DNA from: Roseiarcus sp963780825
GTDB lineage: Bacteria > Pseudomonadota > Alphaproteobacteria > Rhizobiales > Beijerinckiaceae
Reading direction: 5' to 3'
DNA: 64,000 nt
NCBI GenBank assembly: GCA_963780825.1
Contig: CAWADL010000007.1
Coordinates: 62,001 to 126,000, forward strand
A model generated the notes under the pieces. It was not told the origin of the DNA, did not search any database, and saw only the letters and a program-made list of their open reading frames with translations. Below, one piece after another: positions 1-9,169 of this stretch; within the stretch, counting starts at the first letter, position 1, and every line of letters starts with the position of its first letter. A program made the position numbers and the translations under genes.

Positions 1-1
1 G

Positions 2-412
2 CGCATCACGCCGGCCGGCGACGGCAAGGGTGCATGGCTCGCGCTGTTCGCACCGCGGCGGCAGTTGACAGAATTCGTGCTGCGCGAGCCTGCCTACCGC
101 AAGCAGATGATGCAGGAGATCGCGCCGGATTATTGGGTCGGGCCGACGCTGGCGCCGATGCGCAGTTTCCTGGAGCCGCTGCAGGGTGGAACATTGAAGA
201 AGCTGGCCGCGATAAAACCATGGGCGCCGTCGCGATCCTACGGGCTGGTTGTGCGGCTCGACGAGCAGTGGCAGCCACGCTCCAGCATGCACAGCCGCGC
301 GGATGGCAGCCGTCACGGCGTGATGAGCGCGCTCGAAGCGAATGGGCGCCTGTTCGCGGCGAGCCGGGGCGCACAAGCCGTCGTCGCCGTAGACCTGCAG
401 GGGGATGAATAG
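2..412 (+). CDS. SMP-30/strictosidine synthase-like protein, C-terminal part (cut by window edge)
   Basis: This is the C-terminal 136 residues of a protein whose start lies before the window; the reading frame is open from base 2. The end of the protein (SYGLVVRLDE, then HSRADGSRHG and NGRLFAAS) resembles the last blade of the six-bladed propeller of SMP-30/gluconolactonase and strictosidine-synthase-like proteins. These are commonly encoded beside sugar ABC transporters in alphaproteobacteria, where a lactonase role is inferred. The stop is only 3 bases before the next ATPase gene, so it is probably cotranscribed with it. The substrate cannot be inferred from this fragment. Confidence 0.65.
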   Translation, partial: RITPAGDGKGAWLALFAPRRQLTEFVLREPAYRKQMMQEIAPDYWVGPTLAPMRSFLEPLQGGTLKKLAAIKPWAPSRSYGLVVRLDEQWQPRSSMHSRADGSRHGVMSALEANGRLFAASRGAQAVVAVDLQGDE

Positions 413-415
413 GCT

Positions 416-1906
416 ATGGGCGCGCTGATTGAACTGCGCAAGGTCACGAAAGAGTATCGCGGCGTCCCTGCTATCAAAGACGTGGATTTTGAACTGAGGA
501 CGGGGGAGATCCACGCTCTCGTCGGGGAAAATGGCGCGGGGAAATCGACGCTAACCAAAATCGTTGCAGGCGTGACGGAGCCCTCTAAGGGCCAGATGTT
601 GTTTGACGGTCGCGAGGTCGTGTTCCACTCGCCGGCCGAGGCGTTGGCGAACGGCGTCAGCATGGTGTTTCAGGAGACCAGCCTCGTGCCGTCGATGTCG
701 GTGGCGCAGAACGTGTTCCTCGGCGACGAGAAGTTCTTCAACCGGATCCGCGGTATCTATATCGCCGCGCAACAGCTGATGGGCGCGCTGAATTTTCCCG
801 TCGACCCGTGGGCGACAGTTGCGACGCTGGGCGCGGCGAAGAAACAGATGGTCGAAATCGCGCGAGCGGTGCGCAAGAATGCGCGCGTCATCATCTTTGA
901 CGAGCCGACGGCGGCGCTTACGCCAGAGGAGAAGCTGCACTTTTTCGCACTGATGCAGCGCCTCAAACAGCGCGGCGTCTCCATCATCTTCATATCCCAT
1001 GCGCTCGAGGAAGCGCTCGAAGCGTCCGATCGAATTACGGTGCTGCGCGACGGGGAGATTGTAACGACCGACGCGACGGCCTCGTTCGATCGCGATCGGG
1101 TGATCCGCGCGATGGTCGGGCGTAGCCTTTCCAACCAACTGTATAAGCGACGCGAGACGGTGCGGCGGCCGGGACGAAAAGTGCTGAGCGTCAAAAACCT
1201 TTCGATGGCCAATGTCGTTCGCAACAATTCGTTCACGGTCTACGCCGGACAGATCACCGGTATTTTCGGCCTCATTGGCTCCGGGCGGACGGAAACGGCA
1301 AAGATCGTAGCGGGGGTTTACAAGCGCAGGACTTTCTTCGGCGGCCAGATCGTCCTCAATGATACGCCCGTGCGCTATCGCGTACCGCGCCCGGCGGTGA
1401 GGGATGGCGTCGTATACGTTACCGAGGATCGCAAGGTCGAAGGCTTCTTCGAAACGATGTCGATCGCGGAAAATCTTTATACCGGATTTCTCGCCTCTGG
1501 GCTCGAAAAAGGACCTGTCGTAAGCTTCAGCGGTATGCGCGCGCTCGCACAGGAATGGACGAGCGCGCTGAACATTCGCGCGATCAACAGCAACGCGCGG
1601 GTCATCGAGCTATCCGGCGGAAATCAGCAGAAAGTGGTGATCGCCAAGGCGCTTGTGCAGAAACCTAAGCTGATCATATTTGATGAGCCAACCCGCGGCG
1701 TGGACGTCGGCGCAATCGCGGAGATCCATCAGTTCATCAACAAGCTCGCCAATGAAGGCTTGGCCGTCGTCGTCATCTCGTCCTATCTACCGGAAGTCAT
1801 GAACCTGTCGGACCGCATCCTGGTCTCGCAGCGCGGTCGCATTGTCGAGGAGTTCCGTCCGGGCGACGCGACGGAGGAGAGGATCATGCACGCTGCGGTC
1901 TATTGA
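416..1906 (+). CDS. Sugar ABC transporter ATP-binding protein (RbsA/MglA type, two NBDs)
   Basis: A 496-residue cytoplasmic ATPase energising sugar import. It has the usual double architecture of RbsA. NBD1 has Walker A GENGAGKST at about residues 37-45 and Walker B VIIFDEPTAA. NBD2 has the degenerate P-loop GLIGSGRTE normal for this family, signature LSGGNQQK and Walker B IIFDEPTRGVDVG. It starts at ATG 416, right behind the SMP-30-like gene. Its partner permeases are not downstream, where a TetR gene follows, so they probably lie before the window. A second RbsA-type ATPase with its own permeases is at 5.8 kb. The sugar is unknown. Confidence 0.9.
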   Translation: MGALIELRKVTKEYRGVPAIKDVDFELRTGEIHALVGENGAGKSTLTKIVAGVTEPSKGQMLFDGREVVFHSPAEALANGVSMVFQETSLVPSMSVAQNVFLGDEKFFNRIRGIYIAAQQLMGALNFPVDPWATVATLGAAKKQMVEIARAVRKNARVIIFDEPTAALTPEEKLHFFALMQRLKQRGVSIIFISHALEEALEASDRITVLRDGEIVTTDATASFDRDRVIRAMVGRSLSNQLYKRRETVRRPGRKVLSVKNLSMANVVRNNSFTVYAGQITGIFGLIGSGRTETAKIVAGVYKRRTFFGGQIVLNDTPVRYRVPRPAVRDGVVYVTEDRKVEGFFETMSIAENLYTGFLASGLEKGPVVSFSGMRALAQEWTSALNIRAINSNARVIELSGGNQQKVVIAKALVQKPKLIIFDEPTRGVDVGAIAEIHQFINKLANEGLAVVVISSYLPEVMNLSDRILVSQRGRIVEEFRPGDATEERIMHAAVY

Positions 1907-1965
1907 GACGCTTGGCCGGCCGGGATTTTGCATGTGTGAGGGTAAACAAGGATGAAGGGCTGAGA

Positions 1966-2706
1966 ATGGCGCGGCGACAGGTGAATCGCCTTCCTCCAGA
2001 GCGACGTGTGGCCGACATCTTGCTGGCCGCCAAGCAGGTGTTTCTTGACCGAGGCTACAATGAAGCCTTGATCTCCGACATCGCTGAGCGCGCCGGCGTC
2101 GTCGAGGGCAGCATCTACCGCTTTTTCCAAAACAAGCGGGACTTGCTGATCAAGATGGTCGAGCATTGGTATGAGGACCTGCTGGCGCACGACGAGGCGC
2201 AATTGCAGGGCGTGCGCGGGACATGGAACCGCATTCGCTTCATGGTGCACCACCACTTGGCGACGATACGCCGCGAGCCAGCCCTCAGTCGACTTGTCTT
2301 CCAGGAGCTGAGACCCGACCCGGAATATCGCAACACGCGATTGTTTCAACTCAACCAAACCTACACGCATCGAATCGTTGATATCGTGAAGGCGGCAATG
2401 GCTTCCGGCGAATTTCGCTCGGACGTTTCCGCTTCGTTGGTGCGTGATATGATCTACGGCGCTGTTGAACATCGTACCTGGGCGTTTCTCAGGAACGAGG
2501 GTGATTTCAATACGGAAGAAACCGCCGACGGAATTACAGAGTTGATTTATCGTGGGCTCGCCAAGAGTGCGAAGGCCGAACCGTTCGCCAAAGCTACCTT
2601 GCGGCTTGAGGCGGTGGCGGAGCGCTTGGAAGCCCTCACCAAAGCGACTCCTCGCACCGAGCCGGCGGCACGGCGAGGTCGACTCGGCTCAGTCGACGCG
2701 TCTTGA
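1966..2706 (+). CDS. TetR/AcrR family transcriptional regulator
   Basis: A 246-residue repressor-type protein. The N-terminal helix-turn-helix is clear (ILLAAKQVFLDRGY, then ISDIAERAGVVEGSIYRFF, at about residues 15-55), followed by an all-helical ligand domain without recognisable specificity. The frame is open back to a TTG at 1903 that overlaps the preceding stop, but ATG 1966 with an upstream aaggg gives the normal TetR start (MARRQVNRLPPERR). It lies between the ATPase gene and a cupin gene on the same strand and probably controls this sugar/cupin locus. The C-terminal tail of about 45 residues is charged and low in complexity. Confidence 0.85.
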   Translation: MARRQVNRLPPERRVADILLAAKQVFLDRGYNEALISDIAERAGVVEGSIYRFFQNKRDLLIKMVEHWYEDLLAHDEAQLQGVRGTWNRIRFMVHHHLATIRREPALSRLVFQELRPDPEYRNTRLFQLNQTYTHRIVDIVKAAMASGEFRSDVSASLVRDMIYGAVEHRTWAFLRNEGDFNTEETADGITELIYRGLAKSAKAEPFAKATLRLEAVAERLEALTKATPRTEPAARRGRLGSVDAS

Positions 2707-2832
2707 TCGCGGGACGCCGCCAATAGCGGTTGCCCGCGGGTTCCGGTGAGAACGCGTAGGCGGATTGAAAATACGTCGGGTGGCGCGTAACTCTCGCCCT
2801 CCGACGCGCCGCTACACGGAGGGACTATCACG

Positions 2833-3321
2833 ATGAGCGCCGACCATGAGCACGACGATCCCTCCGAGCGCTGGAAGCATGACGGTGTGCGCGTCATCAA
2901 AGGCGATCAATTGGACGCGAACACAGCCCAAACGCCAGGGATGCACCGTCAAGCCGCAATCAACCATGCGCGCGTTGGGGCGCAAAAGATCTGGGCCGGG
3001 ACCGTAAGCATCGCCGCCAACGCCAAAACCGGCGTACATCACCACGGCGAATTGGAAAGCGTCATTTACGTGGTCAAGGGCCACGCCCGCATGCGCTGGG
3101 GCGAGCAACTTCAATTCGTCGCCGAAGCGTGGCCTGGAGATTTCATCTTTGTGCCCCCCTTCGTTCCCCACCAGGAGATCAACGCGGATCCGAGTCAGAC
3201 GCTTGAATGCGTGCTGGTTCGCTCTGACAACGAGGCTGTCGTAGTCAACATCACAGATGTCGAGCCGGTGGAGAAGCCAGAAGAGGTCTATTGGGTCGAC
3301 CCGATCCACCGGGCGCCATAA
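2833..3321 (+). CDS. Cupin domain-containing protein
   Basis: A 162-residue single-cupin protein. Motif 1 appears as VHHHGELESVIYVVKG (metal-binding histidines and glutamate) and motif 2 as PGDFIFVPPFVPHQE. This arrangement is typical of small metal-binding cupins in sugar or aromatic catabolic operons, which act as isomerases, dioxygenases or sensors; I cannot tell which. The start at ATG 2833 is preceded by ggaggg. It sits 126 bases after the TetR gene and before the promoter region of the binding-protein gene. Confidence 0.8.
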   Translation: MSADHEHDDPSERWKHDGVRVIKGDQLDANTAQTPGMHRQAAINHARVGAQKIWAGTVSIAANAKTGVHHHGELESVIYVVKGHARMRWGEQLQFVAEAWPGDFIFVPPFVPHQEINADPSQTLECVLVRSDNEAVVVNITDVEPVEKPEEVYWVDPIHRAP

Positions 3322-3451
3322 GGTCTTCGACGGCCCGGAGGTCCTGCTGACTGGTGATGCTCGGCCCGGATAGTGCTCTTTTCGGATGTAGCGCGCCATT
3401 GCGGATTGATTGAGGATCGCCCGGCTAATTCTCACCCCCTTCGCCCTCAGT

Positions 3452-3484
3452 TTGACAGATCTCTCGTTCCGGGCATAGCTATGC
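3452..3484 (+). promoter_or_regulatory. Candidate promoter with overlapping palindromic operator
   Basis: A perfect -35 hexamer TTGACA lies at 3452-3457. Seventeen bases later the -10 position (atagct, 3475-3480) falls inside the perfect 12-base palindrome GCATAGCTATGC (3473-3484). This lies in the 309-base gap before the binding-protein gene, about 150 bases ahead of its ATG. A palindrome on the -10 is a classic repressor site; the TetR (1966) and LacI (9170) proteins of this locus are the obvious candidates. Nothing else was recognised in this gap apart from the Shine-Dalgarno at 3617-3623. Confidence 0.45.
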
Positions 3485-3630
3485 ACGGCTGAGGGTGTTT
3501 CAGCGTCTCGCGATCCCGTGTGGCGCCCGAACAATCGTTCCGGGCGCTGCTCGCGAAGCCGTTGAATTGCTCGACCAAAAAATCAAAGCGCAACGTTGGC
3601 CGCGTTGCTTGCATTTGGGAGGATAGCAAG

Positions 3631-4725
3631 ATGGACAAGCCACTTGTCACCGGGAGTCTGTCACTGCCCCGCCGCCGTTTTCTGCAAAGCGCGGCGGCGC
3701 TCGGCGCAATCAGCGCGTTCCCCGCAATCATAACGCGTTCCGCTCGCGCGGCGGGGGCGCCAACCGTCGTCAACTCCATTCGTTCGCTTTCCAACCCCTA
3801 TCACGCGACCTGGAACAAAGGCGGCGCTGCATTCGCAAAGTCGGTTGGCGCGGATTATGTGACGCTGGTCACTGAAGGCAACAGCGAGAAAGGTATTGCC
3901 GACATCAAGGCGATTCTCGCCAAGACCGGCGGAAATTGCGTGATCAATGTGGATCCCAACGATAGCCCTGACGCCCGCCCAATAGTGCAGGCCTGCAAAG
4001 AAGCCGGCGCGTTTGTTGTCACGCAGTGGAACAAGCCGAACGACCTGCATCCCTGGGATTTCAACCCGAATTACGTCGCCCACATTTCCTTTAGCGGCGT
4101 TCCCTATGGCAAGGCGATGGCTGAGGCGCTCATCAAGGCTATGGGCGGCAAGGGAGGCATTGTCGCCCTCGGCGGCATTGAGTCCAACGTGCCGGCGATC
4201 GAGCGCAAGGCTGGCCTGATGGAAGCGCTCAAGGCCAATCCGGGCGTTCAACTGCTGGATATGCAGGTTGCGAATTGGTCAGCCACCGAGGCGTTGCAGA
4301 AGACGAACGCCTGGCTCACACAGTTTGGCGACAAGATCGGCGGCATCTGGGCGGCCAACGATGACATGGCGCTGGCGGCTGTCGAGGCGCTGCGCAGCGA
4401 TGGCCGAGCCGGCAAGGTCCCGGTCACCGGAATTGACGGCATACAACTCGCCGTGGAGGCAATCCTCAAAGGCGAGATGACCGGCACGGTCGCTTGGGAT
4501 CCGTTCTGGCAAGGTGGCATGGGTCTGTCGATTGGTTATCACGCCAAGACCGGCAAATTTGACCCCGCCAAGGAGCCGAAGGAGCATCGGGAGTTCTACG
4601 GCAAGGGCGTCATCATCACATCTGAGAATGCGAAGTCGTTCTATGAGAGCAACGTCAAGGCCGAGCCGAAACTCGATTACGACGACATCTGGGGTCGCGT
4701 AACCGGTCAAATCGCGTACAACTAG
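3631..4725 (+). CDS. Sugar ABC transporter substrate-binding protein (Tat-like signal)
   Basis: A 364-residue periplasmic binding protein of the RbsB/Peripla_BP_4 class. The N-terminus carries a twin-arginine-like signal (LPRRRFLQSAAALGAISAF, processed near ARAAGA at about residue 44). The body has the family pattern of NPYHATWNKGGAAFA, DIKAILAKTGGNCVINVDPN and, near the end, GGIWAANDDMALAAVEAL and KVPVTGIDG. I chose ATG 3631 because gggagga precedes it by 7 bases; the frame is open further upstream to 3520. It heads the binding protein, permease, ATPase, permease operon. A hairpin follows it and probably allows higher expression of this gene than of the membrane parts. Confidence 0.9.
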   Translation: MDKPLVTGSLSLPRRRFLQSAAALGAISAFPAIITRSARAAGAPTVVNSIRSLSNPYHATWNKGGAAFAKSVGADYVTLVTEGNSEKGIADIKAILAKTGGNCVINVDPNDSPDARPIVQACKEAGAFVVTQWNKPNDLHPWDFNPNYVAHISFSGVPYGKAMAEALIKAMGGKGGIVALGGIESNVPAIERKAGLMEALKANPGVQLLDMQVANWSATEALQKTNAWLTQFGDKIGGIWAANDDMALAAVEALRSDGRAGKVPVTGIDGIQLAVEAILKGEMTGTVAWDPFWQGGMGLSIGYHAKTGKFDPAKEPKEHREFYGKGVIITSENAKSFYESNVKAEPKLDYDDIWGRVTGQIAYN

Positions 4726-4740
4726 CGAGCCACGAAAGAC

Positions 4741-4765
4741 GCGGGCGCCTCGATCGAGCGCCCGC
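4741..4765 (+). promoter_or_regulatory. Intercistronic hairpin after the binding-protein gene
   Basis: GCGGGCGC (4741-4748) and GCGCCCGC (4758-4765) form a perfect 8-bp GC stem around a 9-base loop, 16 bases after the stop of the binding-protein gene. There is no T-run, so it is not a standard terminator. Stem-loops at this place in ABC operons, as after malE, stabilise the upstream mRNA or attenuate the permease genes. Confidence 0.55.
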
Positions 4766-4786
4766 GACCGCCGGGCCGCCCGCGAG

Positions 4787-5836
4787 GTGGGAACGGCCTG
4801 GGCGACTCATCGCATCTGCCGAGAGGCCATATCCCTGAGCGCATCCCTGAGCCTTTCGACTTCAGCAAACGCATCGACCACGTTCAGGCGGCGCTGGCGC
4901 ATCGCGACGTGGGCGCCGCTGATGGTTCTCCTGCTGCTGTGTCTGATCGTTGCGACGATCAACCGCAACTTCCTCAGCTTGGGGAATTTCGTTCGGATGA
5001 GCCAGGATGCCTCGATCCCGCTCGTGCTCGGGCTTGGAGAGACATTCATAATTCTCATGGGATCGATCGATCTCTCGGTCGAAGGCGTCTTGACGCTGGG
5101 CGCCGTTGTTCTCTCGATGACCGTGCTAAACGGGATGAACGACAACAATCTTGGATTGCTCGCGGTGATCCTCGTGTTGGTCATCGGCGCTCTGGTCGGA
5201 TTTGCGAACGGGATTGTTCACGTGCGCCTGAAGGTGCCGTCGTTCATGGCGACACTGGGCTCGTGGTTTATCGGAGTCGGCCTCGCTAACGCGCTTCTCG
5301 GCGGCATGGCGACGCGAATCAACGATCCATGGATCCGCGGCCTCGCCATCCAACGTGTGTTTTGGTTTCCGTGGGGCGTGTGGTTGGCGCTGGCCTGCCT
5401 CGGTGTCGCCCTCGTCATTCAGAACTACACCCGCCTGGGGCGCCATATCTACGCGCTTGGCGGCGGCGAGGAGCTTGCGGCGCTGTCCGGCATCTCCCCA
5501 GCGCGGGTCCGTATTGCAACTTTCACGCTTGCCGGAGTGTTTTACTCCATCGGCGGGATACTGGCTGCGGCGCAACTCGGGCTTGGCAATGCGCAGATTG
5601 GAAATGGTCGTTTGTTCACAACCGTAACCGCGGTCGTCGTCGGGGGAACGTCGTTGTCGGGCGGCCAAGGCGGGGTGTTGCAGACCTTTGTCGGAGTGCT
5701 GATTGTCGCCGTCTTGTCGAACGGCATGGTGTTGATGGGCGTGCCGCCAAGTGTGCAGATTGGCTTTCAAGGCTTGATGATTATCGGCGCGGTTGCCCTG
5801 TCGATCGATCGCAAGCGGATGAGAATCGTCAAATGA
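4787..5836 (+). CDS. Sugar ABC transporter permease (RbsC type)
   Basis: An inner-membrane permease of up to 349 residues. It has the BPD_transp_2 pattern: ETFIILMGSIDLSVEG in the first third, NGIVHVRLKVPSFMATLG in the middle and VVVGGTSLSGGQGG near the end, with about ten hydrophobic segments. The start is uncertain: GTG 4787 is the longest option, and the first 45 residues are not clearly conserved. Its stop overlaps the ATG of the following ATPase gene (ATGA at 5833), so the two are translationally coupled. Confidence 0.87.
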   Translation: MGTAWATHRICREAISLSASLSLSTSANASTTFRRRWRIATWAPLMVLLLLCLIVATINRNFLSLGNFVRMSQDASIPLVLGLGETFIILMGSIDLSVEGVLTLGAVVLSMTVLNGMNDNNLGLLAVILVLVIGALVGFANGIVHVRLKVPSFMATLGSWFIGVGLANALLGGMATRINDPWIRGLAIQRVFWFPWGVWLALACLGVALVIQNYTRLGRHIYALGGGEELAALSGISPARVRIATFTLAGVFYSIGGILAAAQLGLGNAQIGNGRLFTTVTAVVVGGTSLSGGQGGVLQTFVGVLIVAVLSNGMVLMGVPPSVQIGFQGLMIIGAVALSIDRKRMRIVK

Positions 5837-7359
5837 ACGCGGGGACGGTCGCGACAGTCCTCTCGATGAGCGATATTGAAAAGCGATTCCCCGGCGTACA
5901 TGCGCTCAAAAAGGTTTCGATCGAAATAAAGCCTGGCGAAGTCGTGGGGTTGATTGGCGAAAACGGCGCCGGCAAGTCGACGTTGATGAAGATCTTGAGC
6001 GGCGTCTACCAACCCGATGCGGGTACGATTTCGATCGCTGGCAAGGTGACCCGGCTGGAGAGTTCGGCCGACGCCAATCGCAAAGGCATCGGCATGGTGT
6101 TCCAGGAGCAATCTTTGCTCCCGAATTTGAGCGTAGCGGAAAATATCTATTTGGGAGCAGAAGCCCAGTTCACGCGATTCGGCCTGATCCAATGGCGCGA
6201 ACTCTATGCGGCGGCGACGCGCCAACTCGAAAAGGTCAAGGTCAACGTCAACCCCCGCGCGCGTGCGGAAGAGCTCAGCTTCGCCACGCGCCAGATGGTC
6301 GAACTTGCCAAGGCGCTTACGCTCGAGGAACACGCGACCGGTCACCTCCTGATCCTTCTGGATGAACCGACGTCGGTGCTCGAACAATCGGAGATCGACA
6401 TATTGTTCGCGCGGGTACGCGCGCTGAAATCCCGCGCGTCCTTCGTGTTTGTCTCTCACCGCTTGGATGAAGTCTTGCAGATCGCGGACCGCGTGTACGT
6501 CATGAAGGATGGCGCGGTCGTCGCCAATCTGGTGGCTGCGGATGCGAGCATCGCGATGCTGCATCAGTTGATGGTCGGTAGGAGCTTGCAAGGCGAGTAT
6601 TATCGAGAGCCGTCGCAAAAGCCCTACAAGGAGGAAGTGCTGCTTGAGGTCGAGCAGCTCTCGCTCGGCAAGGCCTACTCCGACGTAAGCTTCAAGTTGC
6701 ACGCCGGCGAAATCCTGGGAATCGCCGGTGTCATCGGGTCGGGCCGGGAGGAACTGACCCGCACACTCGCGGGTTTCGCGCCGCCCGACGCGGGGGCGAT
6801 CCGCATTGCCGATCGCGCGGTCGCACTTGCAACTCCAGCGGAAGCAGTGGAACTCGGCATCGGATACGTTCCTCGCGAGCGGCGCGTCGAAGGCCTGGTG
6901 CTGTTTCTTTCCGTTTCGGCGAACATCACGCTGCCGGATCTAGCCAGCCTTTCCCACTACGGTCTCATCGATTCCCGCGAGGAACAGCGGCGAGCTGGGA
7001 GCTGGGTCGAGCGGTTGAAGGTTCGGACACCAAACATCCATGCGCTTTGCCTCAACCTTTCCGGCGGCAATCAGCAGAAAGTCGTGCTGGCGAAATGGCT
7101 GAACGCCAAAGCTCGAATTCTCATTCTCGACCACCCGACGCGCGGCCTCGACGTCGGCGCCAAGGAGGAAGTCTATGAACTCATTCGAGCCATCACCGCT
7201 GAGGGTCTAGCCGTCATCCTCACCTCCGACACTTTGGAGGAAACCATAGGGCTGAGCCACAATCTTCTCGTCATGCGTGACGGCGCGATCACGTTTCGCT
7301 CGGAAGCCAATCCGGGCGCGAAGCCGCGGCAAATCGACCTCATCGGGCACATGGTGTAG
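5833..7359 (+). CDS. Sugar ABC transporter ATP-binding protein (RbsA type)
   Basis: A 508-residue double ATPase paired with the permeases at 4787 and 7368. NBD1 shows Walker A GENGAGKST and Walker B ILLDEPTSVLEQSE. NBD2 has P-loop variant GVIGSGREE, signature LSGGNQQKVVLAKW and Walker B ILILDHPTRGLDVGAK. The usual catalytic glutamate of NBD2 is replaced by histidine (DHP), whereas the ATPase at 416 keeps DEP in both halves. The frame is open far upstream, but MNAGTVATVLSMSDIEKRFPG at ATG 5833, overlapping the permease stop, is the evident start. Confidence 0.9.
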   Translation: MNAGTVATVLSMSDIEKRFPGVHALKKVSIEIKPGEVVGLIGENGAGKSTLMKILSGVYQPDAGTISIAGKVTRLESSADANRKGIGMVFQEQSLLPNLSVAENIYLGAEAQFTRFGLIQWRELYAAATRQLEKVKVNVNPRARAEELSFATRQMVELAKALTLEEHATGHLLILLDEPTSVLEQSEIDILFARVRALKSRASFVFVSHRLDEVLQIADRVYVMKDGAVVANLVAADASIAMLHQLMVGRSLQGEYYREPSQKPYKEEVLLEVEQLSLGKAYSDVSFKLHAGEILGIAGVIGSGREELTRTLAGFAPPDAGAIRIADRAVALATPAEAVELGIGYVPRERRVEGLVLFLSVSANITLPDLASLSHYGLIDSREEQRRAGSWVERLKVRTPNIHALCLNLSGGNQQKVVLAKWLNAKARILILDHPTRGLDVGAKEEVYELIRAITAEGLAVILTSDTLEETIGLSHNLLVMRDGAITFRSEANPGAKPRQIDLIGHMV

Positions 7360-7367
7360 GGGCCGCC

Positions 7368-8328
7368 ATGCAAAGCGCCACAAGAGTTCTCAATACGACA
7401 AACTTGCGCGCGTATTTACCGCTGGCGACGCTGATTATTCTCGTTGTTCTGGTTGGGATCGCGCAACCGAGCTTTCTGCAGCCGAGCACGCTGATTGAGC
7501 TGGCCAGCGATACGGCAGTTCTGTTCATCCTCGCCACAGGCGTCACCTTCGTCATCATGCTCGGCGGCATCGATCTCTCAATACAGTCGATGGCTTCGTT
7601 GGCGAGCGTCATCATTGCGCTGACTGTCGCTCGCTTCGGATACCTCTCCTTCTTGTTCGCACTCGGCGCGGGGGCGATTGCCGGCCTGGTCTCCGGGATT
7701 GTCTCACGTTCGGCTGAAAATTCCGTCTTTCATCGCCACCCTCGCCATGGGCGGCGTTCTGTTCAGTGCCGCGCTGGTGAGTTCAAAGGAGCGTTCGATC
7801 ACACTCGATGATTCCGGGCGCGCCTACCAGAATTGGATCACCGGCCACGCCCTCGGAATTCCCAACGTAATCGTCGTCGGCTTCCTCGTTCTGGCGATCG
7901 CACATATTCTTCAAGCGCACACGCGCTTTGGGCGCTACAGCGCGGCGATTGGCGCTGGCGAGCCGGCGGCCTATGCGTCCGGGGTCAAAGTCGGCCGCCA
8001 GAAAATCTACGCGTTTGTGCTTTCAGCGAGCTTCGCGGCTCTGGCCGGCATCGTCCTGGCGGGGCGTTTGGCGAGCGGCTCGCCGACGTTGGCTGCTGAA
8101 CTCTTGTTGCCTTCGATCGCAGCCGTCGTCGTGGGGGGAACCGCAATCACCGGCGGTGTTGGCAGCATCTGGCGCACGCTCGTCGGGGCCTTGATCATTT
8201 CGGTGGTGCGCATCGGCATGACGTTCCTTGGCGTGAATATTTTCGCGCAGAACATCGTCTTTGGCGCCGTGCTCATCGGCGCGGTTGCGATCACGATAGA
8301 TCGCTCGAAGATCCCCATCGTAAAATGA
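7368..8328 (+). CDS. Sugar ABC transporter permease (RbsC type), one frameshift
   Basis: The second permease of the transporter, starting 9 bases after the ATPase stop. The first part (from MQSATRVLN, with MLGGIDLSIQSMASLAS) runs to about 7704. There the frame moves by one: GLVSGIV is followed one base later by HVRLKIPSFIATLAMGG, the expected continuation seen also in its paralogue at 5.2 kb. The length of 961 bases is 3n+1, matching one extra base (near T7704). The second part has VVVGGTAITGGVGS and ends SKIPIVK. About 320 residues when repaired, normal for the family. The break is probably a sequence error. Confidence 0.85.
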
Positions 8329-8344
8329 CCCGGGAGTCGCAAAC

Positions 8345-9136
8345 ATGGATTTAGGTCTGCAGGGCAAGGTCGCGGTGATTACCGGCGGCAGCATCGGTAT
8401 CGGGCTCGCAGTCGCCAAGGGATTTGCGGCCGAAGGCGCGAGCGTCGCGATCGTGGCGCGAAACGCGGACAGGCTTGAGGCGGCGCGCGCGGAGATATTG
8501 AGCCTTGGTCAAGCAAAGGTCGCAGCGCTAGCGTCGGACGTGGCGACGCCGGAGGGCGCCGCCGAGGTGGTTCGCTTCGTGGAGAAAGAGTTCGGCGGCG
8601 CCGACATTCTCGTCAACAATGCAGGGTCCGGCAGCAATGAAACGATCATGGAGGCCGAGGACAGCAAATGGCAATTGTATTGGGAGCTGCACGTCATGGC
8701 GGCCGTACGGCTGGCGCGGGGGCTTGTGCCTTCCATGCGGCGCCGAGGCGGCGGAGTGATCCTCAACAACGCCTCTATCTGCGCCACGCAGCCGCTTTGG
8801 TATGAGCCGATCTACAACGTGACCAAGGCGGCGCTGGTCATGCTGTCGAAGACGATGGCGACAGAATTCATCAAAGACAATATCAGGGTCAATGCAGTGA
8901 ACCCGGGGTTTGTTCTGACGCCGGATTGGATCAAGACCGCCAAACAACTTACGGCGAACACAGGGGGAGACTGGCAAGGCTATATCGACACGCTCGCGAA
9001 GGAAAACGCGCCGATCGGCCGGTTTTCCTCGCCAGAGGAAATCGCCGCCTTCTTCGTTTTCCTGTGCTCGGCGCGCGCCAGCTATTCGGTTGGCTCCACC
9101 TACTTCATCGATGGCGGTATGTTGAAGACCATCTGA
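8345..9136 (+). CDS. SDR family NAD(P)-dependent oxidoreductase
   Basis: A 263-residue classical short-chain dehydrogenase. It has the cofactor motif TGGSIGIG (residues 14-21), NNAG, a catalytic serine in NNASICA, YNVTK (Tyr-x-x-x-Lys) and a C-terminal GSTYFIDGGML. It probably oxidises the imported sugar or polyol. The start at ATG 8345 has gggag upstream and lies 16 bases after the permease stop, placing it in the transporter operon. Substrate not predictable. Confidence 0.9.
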   Translation: MDLGLQGKVAVITGGSIGIGLAVAKGFAAEGASVAIVARNADRLEAARAEILSLGQAKVAALASDVATPEGAAEVVRFVEKEFGGADILVNNAGSGSNETIMEAEDSKWQLYWELHVMAAVRLARGLVPSMRRRGGGVILNNASICATQPLWYEPIYNVTKAALVMLSKTMATEFIKDNIRVNAVNPGFVLTPDWIKTAKQLTANTGGDWQGYIDTLAKENAPIGRFSSPEEIAAFFVFLCSARASYSVGSTYFIDGGMLKTI

Positions 9137-9169
9137 CGGGCAGCCGCCGCTGCGTGGCGAACGGGTAAA

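Noticed and set aside
551..1138. Antisense open frames over the ABC ATPase and most other genes
   Set aside because: They are by-products of high GC; their products are Arg/His-rich and show no domain, and the opposite strand encodes clear proteins.
4741..4765. Hairpin after the binding-protein gene as a full terminator
   Set aside because: It has no T-run and the permease and ATPase genes follow in the same direction; more likely mRNA stabiliser or attenuator.
7695..7710. Programmed frameshifting in the permease and similar breaks
   Set aside because: No slippery heptamer is seen, breaks occur at different places in unrelated genes, and the net change is nearly always +1; error is simpler.
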